Of a DNA stretch of 64,000 nucleotides, positions 10,714 through 20,739 are shown piece by piece. Source of the stretch: Trichobilharzia szidati (Eukaryota > Platyhelminthes > Trematoda > Strigeidida > Schistosomatidae); assembly GCA_944472155.2 (NCBI GenBank), contig OX235273.1:35623204-35687203 (forward strand), in the 5' to 3' direction. Each line of letters begins with the position of its first letter. The first letter of the stretch is position 1. The position numbers and the translations under genes were made by a program. The notes under the pieces are model-generated. The model did not search any database. It saw only the letters and a list, made by a program, of their open reading frames with translations, and had not been told where the DNA came from.

Positions 10714-10870
10714 TTACTTACTACTAGTGGAAAAAAGGTTAGTTAGTTCCTTCCTGACACTATTTCCATCACATAAAATACGTGCCAGGTAAAGTATAGT
10801 GGAACTTTTATACTTAGACGTGTGCGCATAAAGTATTTCTTGTTTTACCTGAGGACACAAAAGGTGAAAG
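10714..10870 (-). pseudogene. CR1 ORF 3' end, divergent subfamily
   Basis: The frame reads YAHTSKYKSST, LYLARILCDGNSVRKEL and ends soon after at a stop. The other CR1 copies have YLARVLCDKESIRRD in this place, so this belongs to a different, older subfamily. Only the last ~50 codons survive. Confidence 0.75.
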
Positions 10871-11071
10871 CTGCGGATAAAGTTGATGCTTTTAGTTTGA
10901 CAAAATCCCTTTGGTGAATTTGTTGCTTGACATAAACTCACAAATAAGTGAAATGTTCAACACACTGTAAGAATAAACAACGAGGTTAGCAGTGGGCTGA
11001 ACAAGCAGTGTGAGTAATCACTTCATCTAAGTGGAAAAAAAGTGACACTACACTCGTCACTGTAGTCATAT

Positions 11072-13157
11072 TATCATTTCACAGTCTGTTATGATCTACT
11101 AGGCCGCTAAAAGCCTGTCAACTTAAGGTTATCTCAGGTAGTGCCAAAATCACCTGGATACTTCCCAAGAAGCTGTTTTCGACAATCATCAACTAAAGAG
11201 AATGTTATTTTATACCATTTTGCGATTATTTAACGCACACATAAGCAATCACAAGCCATGATCTACTTGATACCATAACTGGTAATCGAGAAACCAAGCT
11301 CATCAGTGTGATATTATAAATTATTGATTTAAGAACAGTCACATCAATCAGGAGTACTTACTAGTCAGATCGACGTTGACTTGACTGCCACATTTGTGAA
11401 GGTAGTCCTGATGTATTTTAATCTCATATGATAAATTTTATTCTACATAATAGATTTTCACCAAAAAAGGCTAACTGTAATTTCAGTGTGTAACTCCCTA
11501 AAGTGAACTTAATAGGGGAATACTGAGGAGAATAGTCCCAAACGATTGAAACAGCTGCCCCAGTTTTCAGGTCACTTCAGTCCGTTTGGAAAGCACCACT
11601 GGCCAGTGTATGTGCTTCTCAGCAACTCGTATCTATCAGATGCATATAACAATACCCGACCTAATTCAACAAGTAACAACTGTAGAAAAAATAATAAATT
11701 AACCTACTGAAGGGCTTGGCTGAAGTATCGGTGTATAACTAAATTAAAGTTCAAAGGTTCAAGGGTGCAACGTGCCATTAAACATTTCTGAAAACATAAA
11801 AAATGAACACAGATACCATGATACCATAATGAAGCAACATGAAAGTGACAAAGAAAGTGATTAATTCAGGTCTGGTGAAGACTTTTAGATTCTGGAAGGA
11901 GAAACGCAGTAGATTGTTTTGAGTCGTGTTACAAAGCGTATCTAGTCATAAATCCAGAGCATCACTATGACATTAGTCACATAACTTACACATAACTAAA
12001 TGACTCAGACTGGAAGTTAATTACACCACTGACTGATGCGACTTTATAAATACATCAATAGGCCTGTAGGGGATTAGGGAAGTTCATCACATCAATGGAA
12101 CCTCAAACGATCAATGTGTTGATATGTACGGTGTGAAACACATGGTGGACAATTGGATTTTCAAGGGACAAGAGTTTGGCAGCTTCGCTGTGGTGTAACT
12201 GTGAATCTCTACACTCTCTGCATATCATCGTCAATAAATACACCTTTGACAAGCCGTAAGTGTTATATTCTCCCTTCACCAGCTGGGATGGTGTTAGGAA
12301 CAGCCTTGTCCACCTAACTTCATTGACCAGGCTATAGAGTCAGAAGGGAGGGTGGTCAGAGCTCAGGTATAGAGGAATAGATGGCCACACAGCGATTACG
12401 GGAGCTATTTTAGTTGAAACCGACTGGAAGCGAGCTCGAAGCCATTCGGGCAGCCTAACTAATTGAGGTTAATGCGTTGATCAAACAGTATGAGCAATCA
12501 CTTCATCTAAGTGGTAAACAAAGTGACACTACACTTATCACTGTAGTTCGTCAAAGACTCAATGGAAAAGCATTGTAGTATATCAAATCCGTAGATCATT
12601 GAGAAATACCACCACGACATCCATATAAAGTTGGCTGCGGACTGGCAGGGTAAAGAAAATTGACGACACTCACTAAAATTTAAAACTTGACAAATCCTCC
12701 CATAATATATTCACATGAAATTCTTAATCCTTGCAGTTCGTTTCAATAAAAAATTATGGCTTAATGAAGGCATATCTAGTCAATCGAATATACATCCACC
12801 CACCAATCAACATCAAGGTCACCGCCAAAGAAAAAACAAATCGATACTCAATTTGATTCTAATCGGATAATTTATGCAGACAATTTTTATTCTTGAGGGC
12901 ATGATGCATGACCATGGATGACTACGCCATTCATGTCAAACATGAACAAGTCAACAAAATGGAAATTCACATTTTTTTAAATGATAAGCAGCACATCTAC
13001 AATTCATCACTTAGTTTCGACCATGGCTGAAGTTAAAAGGTGTCGCGTCGACGCAATGTATGTATATGTGATAAGGAAATTGAAGTTATTCAGTGTTCAT
13101 CATGCTTAGTCAGTATGACAAATATATGCAAATATATTTCGGACAACACAGACAGTT
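11072..13157 (-). repeat. R1, 2 kb noncoding repeat, left copy
   Basis: Reverse complement of 24582-26549, joined end to end with indels. It begins near CAGTCTGTTATGATC and ends at GGACAACACAGACAG. No open frame or protein motif. A ~60 bp piece around 12490-12548 (ATCACTTCATCTAAGTGG) also occurs just outside the left end at about 11011-11070. Identity unknown: possibly decayed element DNA, or simply the outer part of the inverted duplication. Confidence 0.8.
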
Positions 13158-13530
13158 AAACTGGTCAAAAAGAAACATTTTAGAGTTCAAAGTTCCACAA
13201 CCTGTGACACAGTGACATGGAAGCACGTCTTATGGACCAATACAATCCATAAGGTAAAGAAAAGACACCGAACTGCCACTTTACTGGATAGATTTGTAAT
13301 CCAAATATTGAATTATTCTGAAAAGTGTTTTGATGAAAAACAATATGACGAAAAAGTAGACTTTGGGAAGAAAAGAGAGAAAAGGTGAAGGGGACCCAAA
13401 ATCACAGCACGTTAGAATGAGTCATTACTTAAAAATGCACAAGTTTTCAACAATATCATTTACTCAAATCTATTAAATAGGAAGTGTGAAACTGACATCT
13501 GGAAATCGATGAAGGATTTAATGTACAAGT
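13158..13530. repeat. Left-arm segment of the inverted duplication
   Basis: The right part (about 13440-13530) matches 23935-24020 in reverse complement (TGTACATTAAAT, GATTTCCAG). No gene. Confidence 0.6.
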
Positions 13531-13635
13531 GAACTCAATTTTCAAATATTGGTTTTGTAAGGATTTTTTGTTAGATGGCATGGAGGATTTCATCATGAGC
13601 TGACATCAGTTAGAGAACCACTGGAAAACCTGGGA

Positions 13636-13681
13636 GTACTGGATGGCTATTTCGTCCTAGTTTAGGACTCTTCATCAGTAC
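13636..13681 (-). ncRNA. H1 hammerhead, core C3 changed
   Basis: On the minus strand: stem I GTACTG with CAGTAC, stem II GTCC/GGAC, GAAA present, cleavage triplet ATC. The core reads ATGAAGA, so C3 is A. The same change creates a CTGATGA string three bases upstream. Confidence 0.75.
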
Positions 13682-13827
13682 GCACCTACCGGTTCTGAAC
13701 CCAGGACCTTCTGGTTACAAGGTGAGCTCGTAGACCATTGAGCCACTGGGACCCGATACAATGGGTCTTGAATTCTCCCTTCTCGCCTTGTAACCAGAAG
13801 GTCATGGGTTCGAAACCAGTAGGTGCA

Positions 13828-13875
13828 TACTACTGAAGAGTCACAAACCAGTGGGACGAAACAGCTGTCCAGTAC
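13828..13875 (+). ncRNA. H1 hammerhead with intact core
   Basis: CTGAAGA at 13833-13839, GAAA at 13858-13861, cleavage triplet GTC ending at 13869, then CAGTAC. Stem I has four pairs with its closing pair lost. Stem II is lengthened (GTCAC...GTGGGAC). Possibly still active. Confidence 0.75.
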
Positions 13876-14105
13876 TCCCAGGTTTTCCAGTGGTTCTCTA
13901 ACTGATGTCAGCTCACGATGAAATCCTCCATGCAATCAAAAAAAAATCGATACAAAACCAATACTTGAAAATTAATGTGACGCTCACTAGTAACTGACCC
14001 TATTCAGGCAGTTAACCAGGGGTTTAGTGTGAAGCCGTGATCAGTAGGGTACAGCAGGTTGAAGATGAGGCAGTAACTCATCGAAGAAGATATTGCGAAA
14101 TGGTT

Positions 14106-14640
14106 GAAGTCAATTTTATTTGGTATCGCTGAATTAGGAGAGAATGAGTGACTTAGGGATTGAGGAAGAATCAGTTCTCCATCACTCCCTTCCGTGGTCT
14201 CATTTTTGCACAACGTTTAAGTTTAGATGTTGGATTACTATAATATTTACCTGATATGTTGCATACTGTGAATCTTACCGACATTCTAACTCACTTATTA
14301 TCAATTCTTCCAGTACACTCATTATTGCTACTATGGAAGATTTGCTTCCAGTTAAATTATCACCCCAAAGCTCATTTAGATATTCATATAACATGCCACA
14401 TTTACCTCTTACACTGAGATGTATCTTCAGTATTTCTGCATCTAGGTCACCTTATCAGTATCTCTCAAATAAATACATATATACTCTGTATTCATCCTGT
14501 TACATGAGATTACATTGAATAACAATGCAAATGCTCATATCCCTTCATGAACGAATATGTGTTAATGTACAACTAGCTAAACTATATGAATGCTTCTTCA
14601 TACATAGTTTGATCATATATGTCTTTAAGGTAGTTTGTAC
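14106..14640. repeat. Left-arm segment of the inverted duplication
   Basis: 14106-14240 pairs with 23806-23935 and 14250-14640 with 22440-22818, both reverse complement. Shared phrases include AGGAGAGAATGAGTGACTTA and CTGTGAATCTTACC. No gene. Confidence 0.75.
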
Positions 14641-14932
14641 GCAGCTGATGAAAAACCAGCAAAATAAATCAATATTCTAGTGATATTATGGTTCAAGTGT
14701 TGGTTTGTACGGGTTTGGTTGATTAAAGTATTTCATACTGAGCTGACATCGGTTAGATAGCCACTGGAAAACCTGAAGGAAGTACGGGACAGCTGTTTCA
14801 TCCTAGTTAGGGACTCCTGATTAGTATTCACCCCCTGGTGTACAGCAGGTCAAGTGTGAGGACAAATACTTACCAATGACACTGTCTATTAGTCGTGCTA
14901 CATCGTGAATCGGTAGAAGCTGGAATTTATGG

Positions 14933-15286
14933 TTTGGTGAGGGCTATTTGCAAGCTAAAAATAGTAGATAACAATTTACGTCAGTGTTTACATCCCGAGT
15001 CGGGGTCATGAGAAAAAAACAAGAACAAAGCTTAACCTTGAGGAACTCAGCAACCAGTCACAGAAGACTCAGCATGTGCAAATATGATTCGCAGATATAT
15101 GGTTTAACTTTCTAAGAAACGGTCACAAGCAGTACAGATTAGCCTTCAGAAAGAAAACAACCAATCAGAAGATGTTGCTTCTCTGCAAACAATATCGCTA
15201 ATAATAATGTTCATAAATATCTATAAATACATCTTGATATTATCATTGAACGATCTCTGGCCTTGCCCTTGTCTTCTGTTGTTACA
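14933..15286 (+). mobile_element. Solo LTR of an LTR retrotransposon
   Basis: Relatives are at 18201-18535 (plus), 57111-57465 (minus) and 22166-22422 (minus, truncated). Ends are TGT-like and GTTACA. It is flanked by ATGG/ATGA, a 4 bp duplication with one change, and the H1 sequence resumes exactly after it. Internal landmarks are CGAGTCGGGGTCATGAG and CTTGTCTTCTG. No internal region is attached. Confidence 0.75.
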
Positions 15287-15383
15287 ATGACCTGGCCATT
15301 CGATCATGTCTCAGTGTGTTAATTGGTCTAGGAGTTCGCCTCGTATCCATTAGGTGCTGGGTTCGAACTGCGACGGTGGGTGC

Positions 15384-15428
15384 ACAGTTCTGAAGAACGC
15401 CAAATTAAGACGAAACAGCTGTCAAATA
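15384..15428 (+). ncRNA. H1 hammerhead, core kept, stems weak
   Basis: CTGAAGA at 15390-15396, GAAA at 15412-15415, triplet GTC. Stem II has lost most pairs (ACGCC/AAGAC) and stem I is poor. Probably inactive. Confidence 0.6.
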
Positions 15429-15480
15429 CGCCCAAGTTTTTCAGTGGTTCTGCAACTGATGTCAGCTCATACAGAAACTC

Positions 15481-16330
15481 TGATTTCATGGTTCTTCATC
15501 TGTTTCCATCTCTTTGATCATTCGTGAAAGTTAACTGTAAAGAGTTGAAGTTAGTAATATATGACATACGCGGTAATATATTACTGATCCATATGAGTAG
15601 TTGGAAGTCACATACACACACTCCACACATCTCATCAACCATCAGTTCTACGCAACCCAGGGTGTGCTTACCTGTAACAATCACTTGAGTAAATAACATC
15701 ATCACCATCAAAACGAACAAGTGGTAAGATTCATTTCATCTCAGTTCGAGTCAAAGTGATCAGCATTGTACAAATAAAGCCTACTAATTTAATCATAATA
15801 AACCAATAGGGTACAACAGTAGGTATATATGTTGATTAACACAGGAACTAGGAGAATTGGGGATTCCAACCACTAACTTCGCGTGCATAAGAGAATGGTT
15901 GAAAATGGTTACCAACGTTACTCATACATTCACTGTTCACTCTGATCCTAGAAAAAACTTAAGAAGTATACATCAGTCTTACCTTGTTTATTCAAAACAG
16001 ATTATTGTTTTACTCATGTGTGCTTTTTCTTCATTCTTCTTCCTCTGATTGTTTAGCACAAACCCATTTTGTTTATTTGATAATTCTAAATCCACTTTCA
16101 ATTGACATGCGCTAAAAATTACATCAATTTGATTATCTTACAAAGCTAAAATTCTTTAGCTAATTAAGGTAGTACTTTTGTCGTGACAACAACATTTTAA
16201 GCAACACCAATTTTGTTATCAGTACTCTGTGAGAAATATATTCACAATGACAAAACAGAATGTAGATTAGTAAGACAAATCGGAGAGATAGATGGAAAGA
16301 TAATTTACAAAGTTGTCAGCTGACATTTAA
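15481..16330. repeat. Left-arm segment of the inverted duplication
   Basis: 15855-16140 pairs with 19800-20065 in reverse complement (CTCTGATTGTTTAGCACAAA is shared). The rest is AT-rich with nothing identified. The open frame at 15857-16048 is not conserved in the other arm, so I do not call it. Confidence 0.6.
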
Positions 16331-17150
16331 GAAGCACAAACAGGAAGATATGAAAGTGAAAAGCAAGAATTTAACAGAAGTATCCAGAGAAGATAGGACT
16401 TCAGGTGAACATAGGTAAAACAGAGGTGATGAAGATTCCTGGTCAACAGAAACACCAACAACAACAGACAACGATCGGCATCAATGAGAGAAATCTGAAA
16501 GAAGCAACCGGCTTTACCACCTACTTACCTGGGAAGCATCGTTGCAAATACAGGCGGAACTGACGAGGATATCAAACTGAAGATCGGGAAAGCAAGGTAA
16601 GTTTTCATTACTCCCAAGTGTTCGTGGAGATCAACAGCGCACACAGCATGAAAAATAGGAACCAGGTTTTCAACTCCAATGTGAAGTCAGTGGATCAGAG
16701 ACTTGGCCAGCGTGTCACGAGTGCCACTTTGAACAAACTACACACCTTCATCATCAACTGTCTTCGCTCAGTACCAATCAAGATCAGATGGCCCGCCAGA
16801 AAAGATGGGCAACAGGAAGCTCTGGCAATGAACGAACCAACCAACCAGGAACTGACTGTGCGACAAATATGAAGGAAGAAATGGAGGTGGATTGGCCACC
16901 ATACTCTGAGAAAACAAAACTATCAAGTGAACATCACATGCCAGGCCATAGCTCAATTGGAACTTGAATGGGAAGTGGCGAGTTGGTAGTCAGCGTGAGG
17001 GTGACATGGAGGAGGTCGGGTGAAGAGGAAATGAAAGCATGTGGACAGATGTGGATTCAGGCGTAAGCGTTGGTCGGGAACCGAACACAATGGAGACGTG
17101 CGGCTGAAGCCCTATGTTCCTCTAGGAACTAAAAGAGACAATAATAATAA
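16331..17150 (+). mobile_element. RTE (SR2-like) LINE 3' part
   Basis: Degenerate C-terminal part of an RTE reverse transcriptase: broken frames give pieces matching RIFNSNVKSV, SGNERTNQP and NRTQWRR of better copies. It ends CTAGGAACTAAAAGAGAC plus an AATAAT tail, as RTE LINEs do. Inserted in the left arm; not seen at the mirror position. Confidence 0.75.
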
Positions 17151-17359
17151 ATGTTTGCTTAATTTAGTCCAGAACTCTATCCCATTGCTTTAGTGTAGGC
17201 GAGAGTGTACCACTGGGTCACTCACAGGTTGTCACCTATATATATTCCGCGTTTTCTTCATGAACATACAGAAACTGGAATCTTAGGTGTCATGCTAGTC
17301 AAAGTGATCCCTTTTTGATTATCACTGTTAAATTTCTTTCTTTCTTTTAACAGGGATCA

Positions 17360-17540
17360 GTTGGTCTTTCGGTAAATAGAATAGCTCAGCAGCACTGGGT
17401 GATGCTGGTCTTAATTTCGGAGGGGACATGAGTTTTACGAGGTTGCAGATACGTCTCGCTGATGAGTGCCAACTAGCACGAAACCTAGGTCTAAGGCTTC
17501 GTGCCGATTGCCTCCAACCACCTAAGAGACATTATTAGAC
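17360..17540 (+). repeat. H3 hammerhead-bearing repeat
   Basis: A third family carrying a clear hammerhead (see 17453-17497), followed by a conserved GATTGCCTCCAACCA. Relatives on the minus strand are at about 44948-45010 and 57581-57660. No tRNA-like promoter boxes seen. Two of the three copies lie near LTR copies, so it may belong to a larger element. Confidence 0.6.
17453..17497 (+). ncRNA. H3 type I hammerhead ribozyme, intact core
   Basis: CTGATGA at 17459-17465, stem II GTGC/GCAC with loop CAACTA, GAAA at 17480-17483, a self-complementary stem III ACCTAGGT, triplet GTC ending at 17491. Stem I is GTCTCG with TAAGGC, five of six pairs counting wobbles. The 5' strands of the relatives, GCCTTA and GCCTTG, would pair better with it. 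Every invariant core base is present. Confidence 0.85.
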
Positions 17541-18003
17541 GTTATGCAGTAGAGAAAAGTCAGCAGACATGATTCCTGTTAAGAGATCATTCACGAAGAA
17601 TAATGCCAGTCCATAGTTTCGCTAATAAACATATCTATAAGTAAAAACTCAGTTATTTCCAAATTTGAACATACGCAATTATGAAAAACAACAGATTGAG
17701 CGAAGAAATATTCTCCTTTTCAATTAGTTCCTCATCATCAGCTGGTTCTACACTAATATTGATAGTTTTTTACATCAAAACTTTTACCAATCAAGTGGTT
17801 ATTTTAGTTAATCAATTTTAAGTATGTGGACGGGCATGAAATTAAGAGGTTACAAGTCATCAAAACAACTAACTAACAGATGTTAGTGACAAGGTATATA
17901 AGTTTTGAAGGAGAGAGGGATGAAAATTAATTACGGAATTCAAGATAAGTTGATTCTTAGGCGTTAGCAACAAGTTATTACATAGTCAAGGAATTCGTAG
18001 AAT
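17541..18003. other. Unassigned
   Basis: AT-rich. A phrase around 17697-17735 (GAGCGAAGAAATATTCTCC) faintly recalls Penelope 3' ends. No gene. Confidence 0.3.
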
Positions 18004-18102
18004 ACTTGATATGATTATGAGCAATAATTTGTGCTCGAAACGTCATCAGTTAATATTACTGTGTAACACTGTGTGATTTATCAAAATAAAATCTTATCCA
18101 TA
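18004..18102 (+). repeat. H5 repeat, copy 2, with hammerhead-like fold
   Basis: The same repeat as 3349-3452. TTGAT (18006-18010) can pair with ATCAG (18045-18049); GAGCA pairs with TGCTC (18019-18036); GAAAC and GTC follow in hammerhead order. The 5' core is ATGATTAT rather than CTGATGA, so it is decayed or only similar. It ends with an AATAAA-containing block. Confidence 0.6.
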
Positions 18103-18200
18103 TGGAGTTATACTCTACCACAGTGCCCAAGTTTTATACTTATAAGAATAATAGGATGACATAGAAGAATTACGTAAAATACAAACAAGTTGACAGAATT

Positions 18201-18535
18201 TGTGGTGAGAGCTGTCTACTAGCCAAATTGGTAAACAGTAATTTACGTCGATATTTACGTTCCCAAGATTTGTCGTGAGAAAATGTGAACAAAGATTGAT
18301 TCAAAACCGACCACAGCAGACTTTGCGTAGGCGGATGCAGTTAACATATAGAGGATTTGACATTCAAGAAACAGTGACAAATAGATGCAAGATTAACTTT
18401 ACGTGAGAAACAACCAATCGGAAGACTGTGTTTGTTTACTTAAATAACCATAGTAATGTACATGAAAATATATAAATATGCGTTGATTTCCTTAATAAAT
18501 GATCTGTTGCCTGACTCTTGCCTTCTGTCGTTACA
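18201..18535 (+). mobile_element. Solo LTR
   Basis: Starts TGTGGTGAGAGC and ends GTCGTTACA; flanked on both sides by AATT. It carries AATAAATGATC, a likely poly(A) signal. 335 bp, against 354-355 bp for two relatives. No coding region attached. Confidence 0.8.
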
Positions 18536-18579
18536 AATTAGCTAGAAGTGTAAAAACTAACATAGTCAAAAGATAATTA

Positions 18580-18783
18580 TTGAATCGAATTTTTTAGATT
18601 TTCCTGTCGATTGATTGGACCGAAGTGCTCGGTCTCAGGTTGACATGTCGGCTTCTTGTGCAGATGCAGATGGGATCATCATCACTCACTGGGGAATGGA
18701 AGTATATCCAGCTGACGAGCCCCGAATAGGACGAAATGCGCATCTTTGATTCCAATGCAAGTCACCATCCACCAATTAAAGTT
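18580..18783 (+). mobile_element. Sm-alpha-like (H2) copy lacking the tRNA-like head
   Basis: Flanked by AAAAGATAATTA (18568-18579) and AAAAGATAGTTA (18784-18795). The leader (TTTTTTAGATTTTCC, TGCTCGGTCTCAGG) is joined directly to the region after the B box near 18665, so the internal promoter has been deleted. The hammerhead and the CCATCCACCAATTAA end remain. Confidence 0.85.
18706..18750 (+). ncRNA. H2 hammerhead with intact core
   Basis: CTGACGA at 18712-18718, GAAA at 18733-18736, triplet ATC ending at 18744. Stem I ATCCAG/TTTGAT has one mismatch and a wobble. Stem II GCCC/GGAC has one mismatch. Confidence 0.75.
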
Positions 18784-18836
18784 AAAAGATAGTTACAAGG
18801 GAAAGGGGAAAATCGTTTTTAGAAACTCAATAAATA

Positions 18837-19400
18837 TTACGTAGTTGGCCATGGCAAAGAAAGTGGCTGTATAAATTTCTTTCGAACACACAGATTTGGC
18901 TTGTTCAGATGAATTCTAATTGCCTCTGCTGTATGTAAAAGTGGTACTCGTAGACCATGCAAGACATTGGTTGAAATACGATAAATAACTTTGAAAGCCT
19001 TTGTTATAGTCGTCTTGATATCCACTATCGACGAGGTTAACTAGTGTTGACCTCTGTATAGCTTTATTGGGATCTTTGCCAAACGAGGGCTGGAGGTGTT
19101 CAAAAAATCGACGATGAACGTTCCTGATCGTACTCCCAGTGTAACTAGCTCCACACGAGTTGTTAAACTGGTAAATACACATGGATGAGGTGAAGCAGGG
19201 TAGTTTATCTTTATTTCTTGAAGTGAGTATTGGTTGGCTAGTGAATACACAGCATAACTTAGCTGCATTGAAAGTCCTTTTAAAGGAGGATTAAAGAATC
19301 TCGTCATCATCGATTTTGCATTAACGGGTATGCAAGATAGGCATGAGGACTGGTGACTTATTGGTCGAATCTTGGTTACACTAAACCAGAGGAATGCAGT
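18837..19400 (-). pseudogene. PLE-A GIY-YIG endonuclease with linker
   Basis: The endonuclease starts CIYQFNNSCGASYTGST, so YIG is YTG, followed by RRFFEHLQPSF. A frameshift near 19020 separates it from AFKVIYRISTN, AEAIRIHLNKP and RKKFIQPLSLPWP. Upstream on the same strand the linker is readable in another frame (MMTRFFNPPLKG, VYSLANQYS, EIKINYPA). Lies near the centre of the large inverted duplication. Confidence 0.8.
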
Positions 19401-19799
19401 TCTGTACAACAATTAGAATTTTGGACTAATTTAAATATTGTATACAACTAAGTTCAACGTGAGTGCCCACAGACTTGAAGAGTTCAAACATTAGTAGCAT
19501 AAGGTAAAATAGAATGGAAGTCAGTAGAGACATCTTTTCTCAAATATTCAACAATTATACTCACATGTTATTTGACAGCACTTGTCAATATATAAAGTGA
19601 ATTCATAGGTTTAAACAAGTAGGGAAAGCTGATATCTATATGACTTACTGTTCGAATCTCGGTTGGAATAAACCAACAGAATACACTTCTGCACTATATT
19701 CAAGAAACTTGGAAACACCTCAAATGTCAATTAAGGACTGTGCAGATTATCTATCTACCCCTCTGATTTGTTCTATTGATTCAGCCTTTTAAGATGAAC
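19345..19799. repeat. Segment with a short direct repeat
   Basis: About 65 bp around 19350-19420 recurs at 19643-19710 (CGAATCTTGGTT vs CGAATCTCGGTT; ACCAGAGGAATGCA vs ACCAACAGAATACA). Origin unknown. Part overlaps the linker end of the PLE-A fragment. Confidence 0.45.
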
Positions 19800-20133
19800 A
19801 AATTGCGATGTGATTTTGAGCACATATCGATTGAAAATGGATTCGAAATCATCAAATAATCTATAAGAATGTAATATCAACAAAGTGGGTTTGTGCTAAA
19901 CAATCAGAGGAAGTAGGATGATGAGATAAGAAAACAAGACGAATGTGATGTATACTTCCAAAGTTTTTTTCAGGATCAGAAGGCACAGTTGATTTATGAG
20001 TATTCGTGGTATTGATTTTCGACCATTCTATTACTCACCTGAAGTTAATAGTTTCAATTATCAAAGTGAAAAGTTCTTGCATAACTTCAAATAAGAGATG
20101 ACAGGATACGTTAAGCTTGTGACGCGAAATAAG
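19800..20133. repeat. Right-arm segment of the inverted duplication
   Basis: Reverse complement of about 15855-16140. No gene. Confidence 0.65.
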
Positions 20134-20146
20134 ACAATGAGATTTG

Positions 20147-20591
20147 TTACAGGATTTCATCATGAGCTGACATCAGTTAGAGAACATCTGGAAAACCACT
20201 GGGAGTACTGGACAGCTGTTTCGTCAGCCTAGTTTGGGACTCTTCAGCAGTACGCACCCACCACTAGGGCTCGAACCCAGGACCTTCTGGTTACAAGGCG
20301 AGCTCGTAGACCATTAGGCCACTCACTGGGACCCGATCCAGTGGCCAGCCAGTCCATGAATTCCACCTTCTGCCAATTCACAACATAGTGCTATCACTAG
20401 CCAATGTCACTGGCAAGTATTTGTCCTCACACCCGACCTGCTGTACCCTATTGGTCACGATTTCTCACTAGAACCCCAGGTAACTACTACCTAGTCGCTA
20501 CCAGTCGCTAGTGAGCATCTGTAACCGATGTCATCTCATGATGAAATCCTGTAACCAATCAATCAAATCCCTACAAACCAATACTTGAAAA
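20147..20591. mobile_element. H1 inverted insertion with perfect target-site duplication
   Basis: Flanked by ACAATGAGATTTG at 20134-20146 and 20592-20604, a perfect 13 bp duplication. It carries almost a whole H1 unit on the minus strand (hammerhead, B box GGTTCGAGCCC, A box, 5' region to about 20520), followed by the last ~70 bp of an H1 unit on the plus strand. The two ends are therefore inverted repeats of each other. One insertion event is implied. Confidence 0.88.
20205..20253 (-). ncRNA. H1 hammerhead with intact core
   Basis: On the minus strand: stem I GTACTG/CAGTAC, six perfect pairs. CTGAAGA, GAAA and GTC are all present. Stem II is GTC/GAC with a longer loop because of a CTG insertion shared with a few other copies. 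Probably the best-preserved H1 ribozyme here. Confidence 0.85.
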
Positions 20592-20739
20592 ACAATGAGA
20601 TTTGGTTGTCTTACTGCCTCGTCTTCATAGAATGGTGACTACTTCAATCCAGTCACAGATGACGTCATATGAACCTTACCACTTCTTCATTGTGAAAGTA
20701 ACGATACGATTTACGAAAGTTGTTAGAAATAATTTTTTT

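Larger units (their letters stand above)
13543..14105. mobile_element. H1 head-to-head hammerhead/tRNA-like insertion
   Basis: Bounded by a 12 bp duplication, GAACTCAATTTT (13531-13542) and GAAGTCAATTTT (14106-14117), one mismatch. The right arm of the large inverted duplication keeps the unoccupied site near 23930. The left part is an H1 unit on the minus strand, from its 3' end (AATATTGG) back to the tRNA-like head near 13757. The right part is plus-strand: tRNA-like head, B-box-like GGTTCGAAACC, hammerhead and 3' end, then the 5' part of a further unit (CGCTCACTAG to GCGAAATGG). The plus part is therefore a nearly complete but permuted unit. Confidence 0.85.
14694..15480. mobile_element. 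H1 head-to-head insertion split by a solo LTR
   Basis: Flanked by TGATATTATGGTT (14681-14693) and TGATTTCATGGTT (15481-15493), 11 of 13 matching. The left part, to about 14848, is an H1 3' half on the minus strand that stops short of the tRNA-like head. The right part is plus-strand, starting mid-unit at a GTACAGCAGGTC segment, interrupted at 14933-15286 by an LTR, then continuing through a B-box-like GGTTCGAACTG and a hammerhead. Confidence 0.75.

Noticed and set aside
15496..15720. Minus-strand 74-codon frame
   Set aside because: Hydrophobic chance frame in arm DNA; no mirror conservation seen in the other arm.
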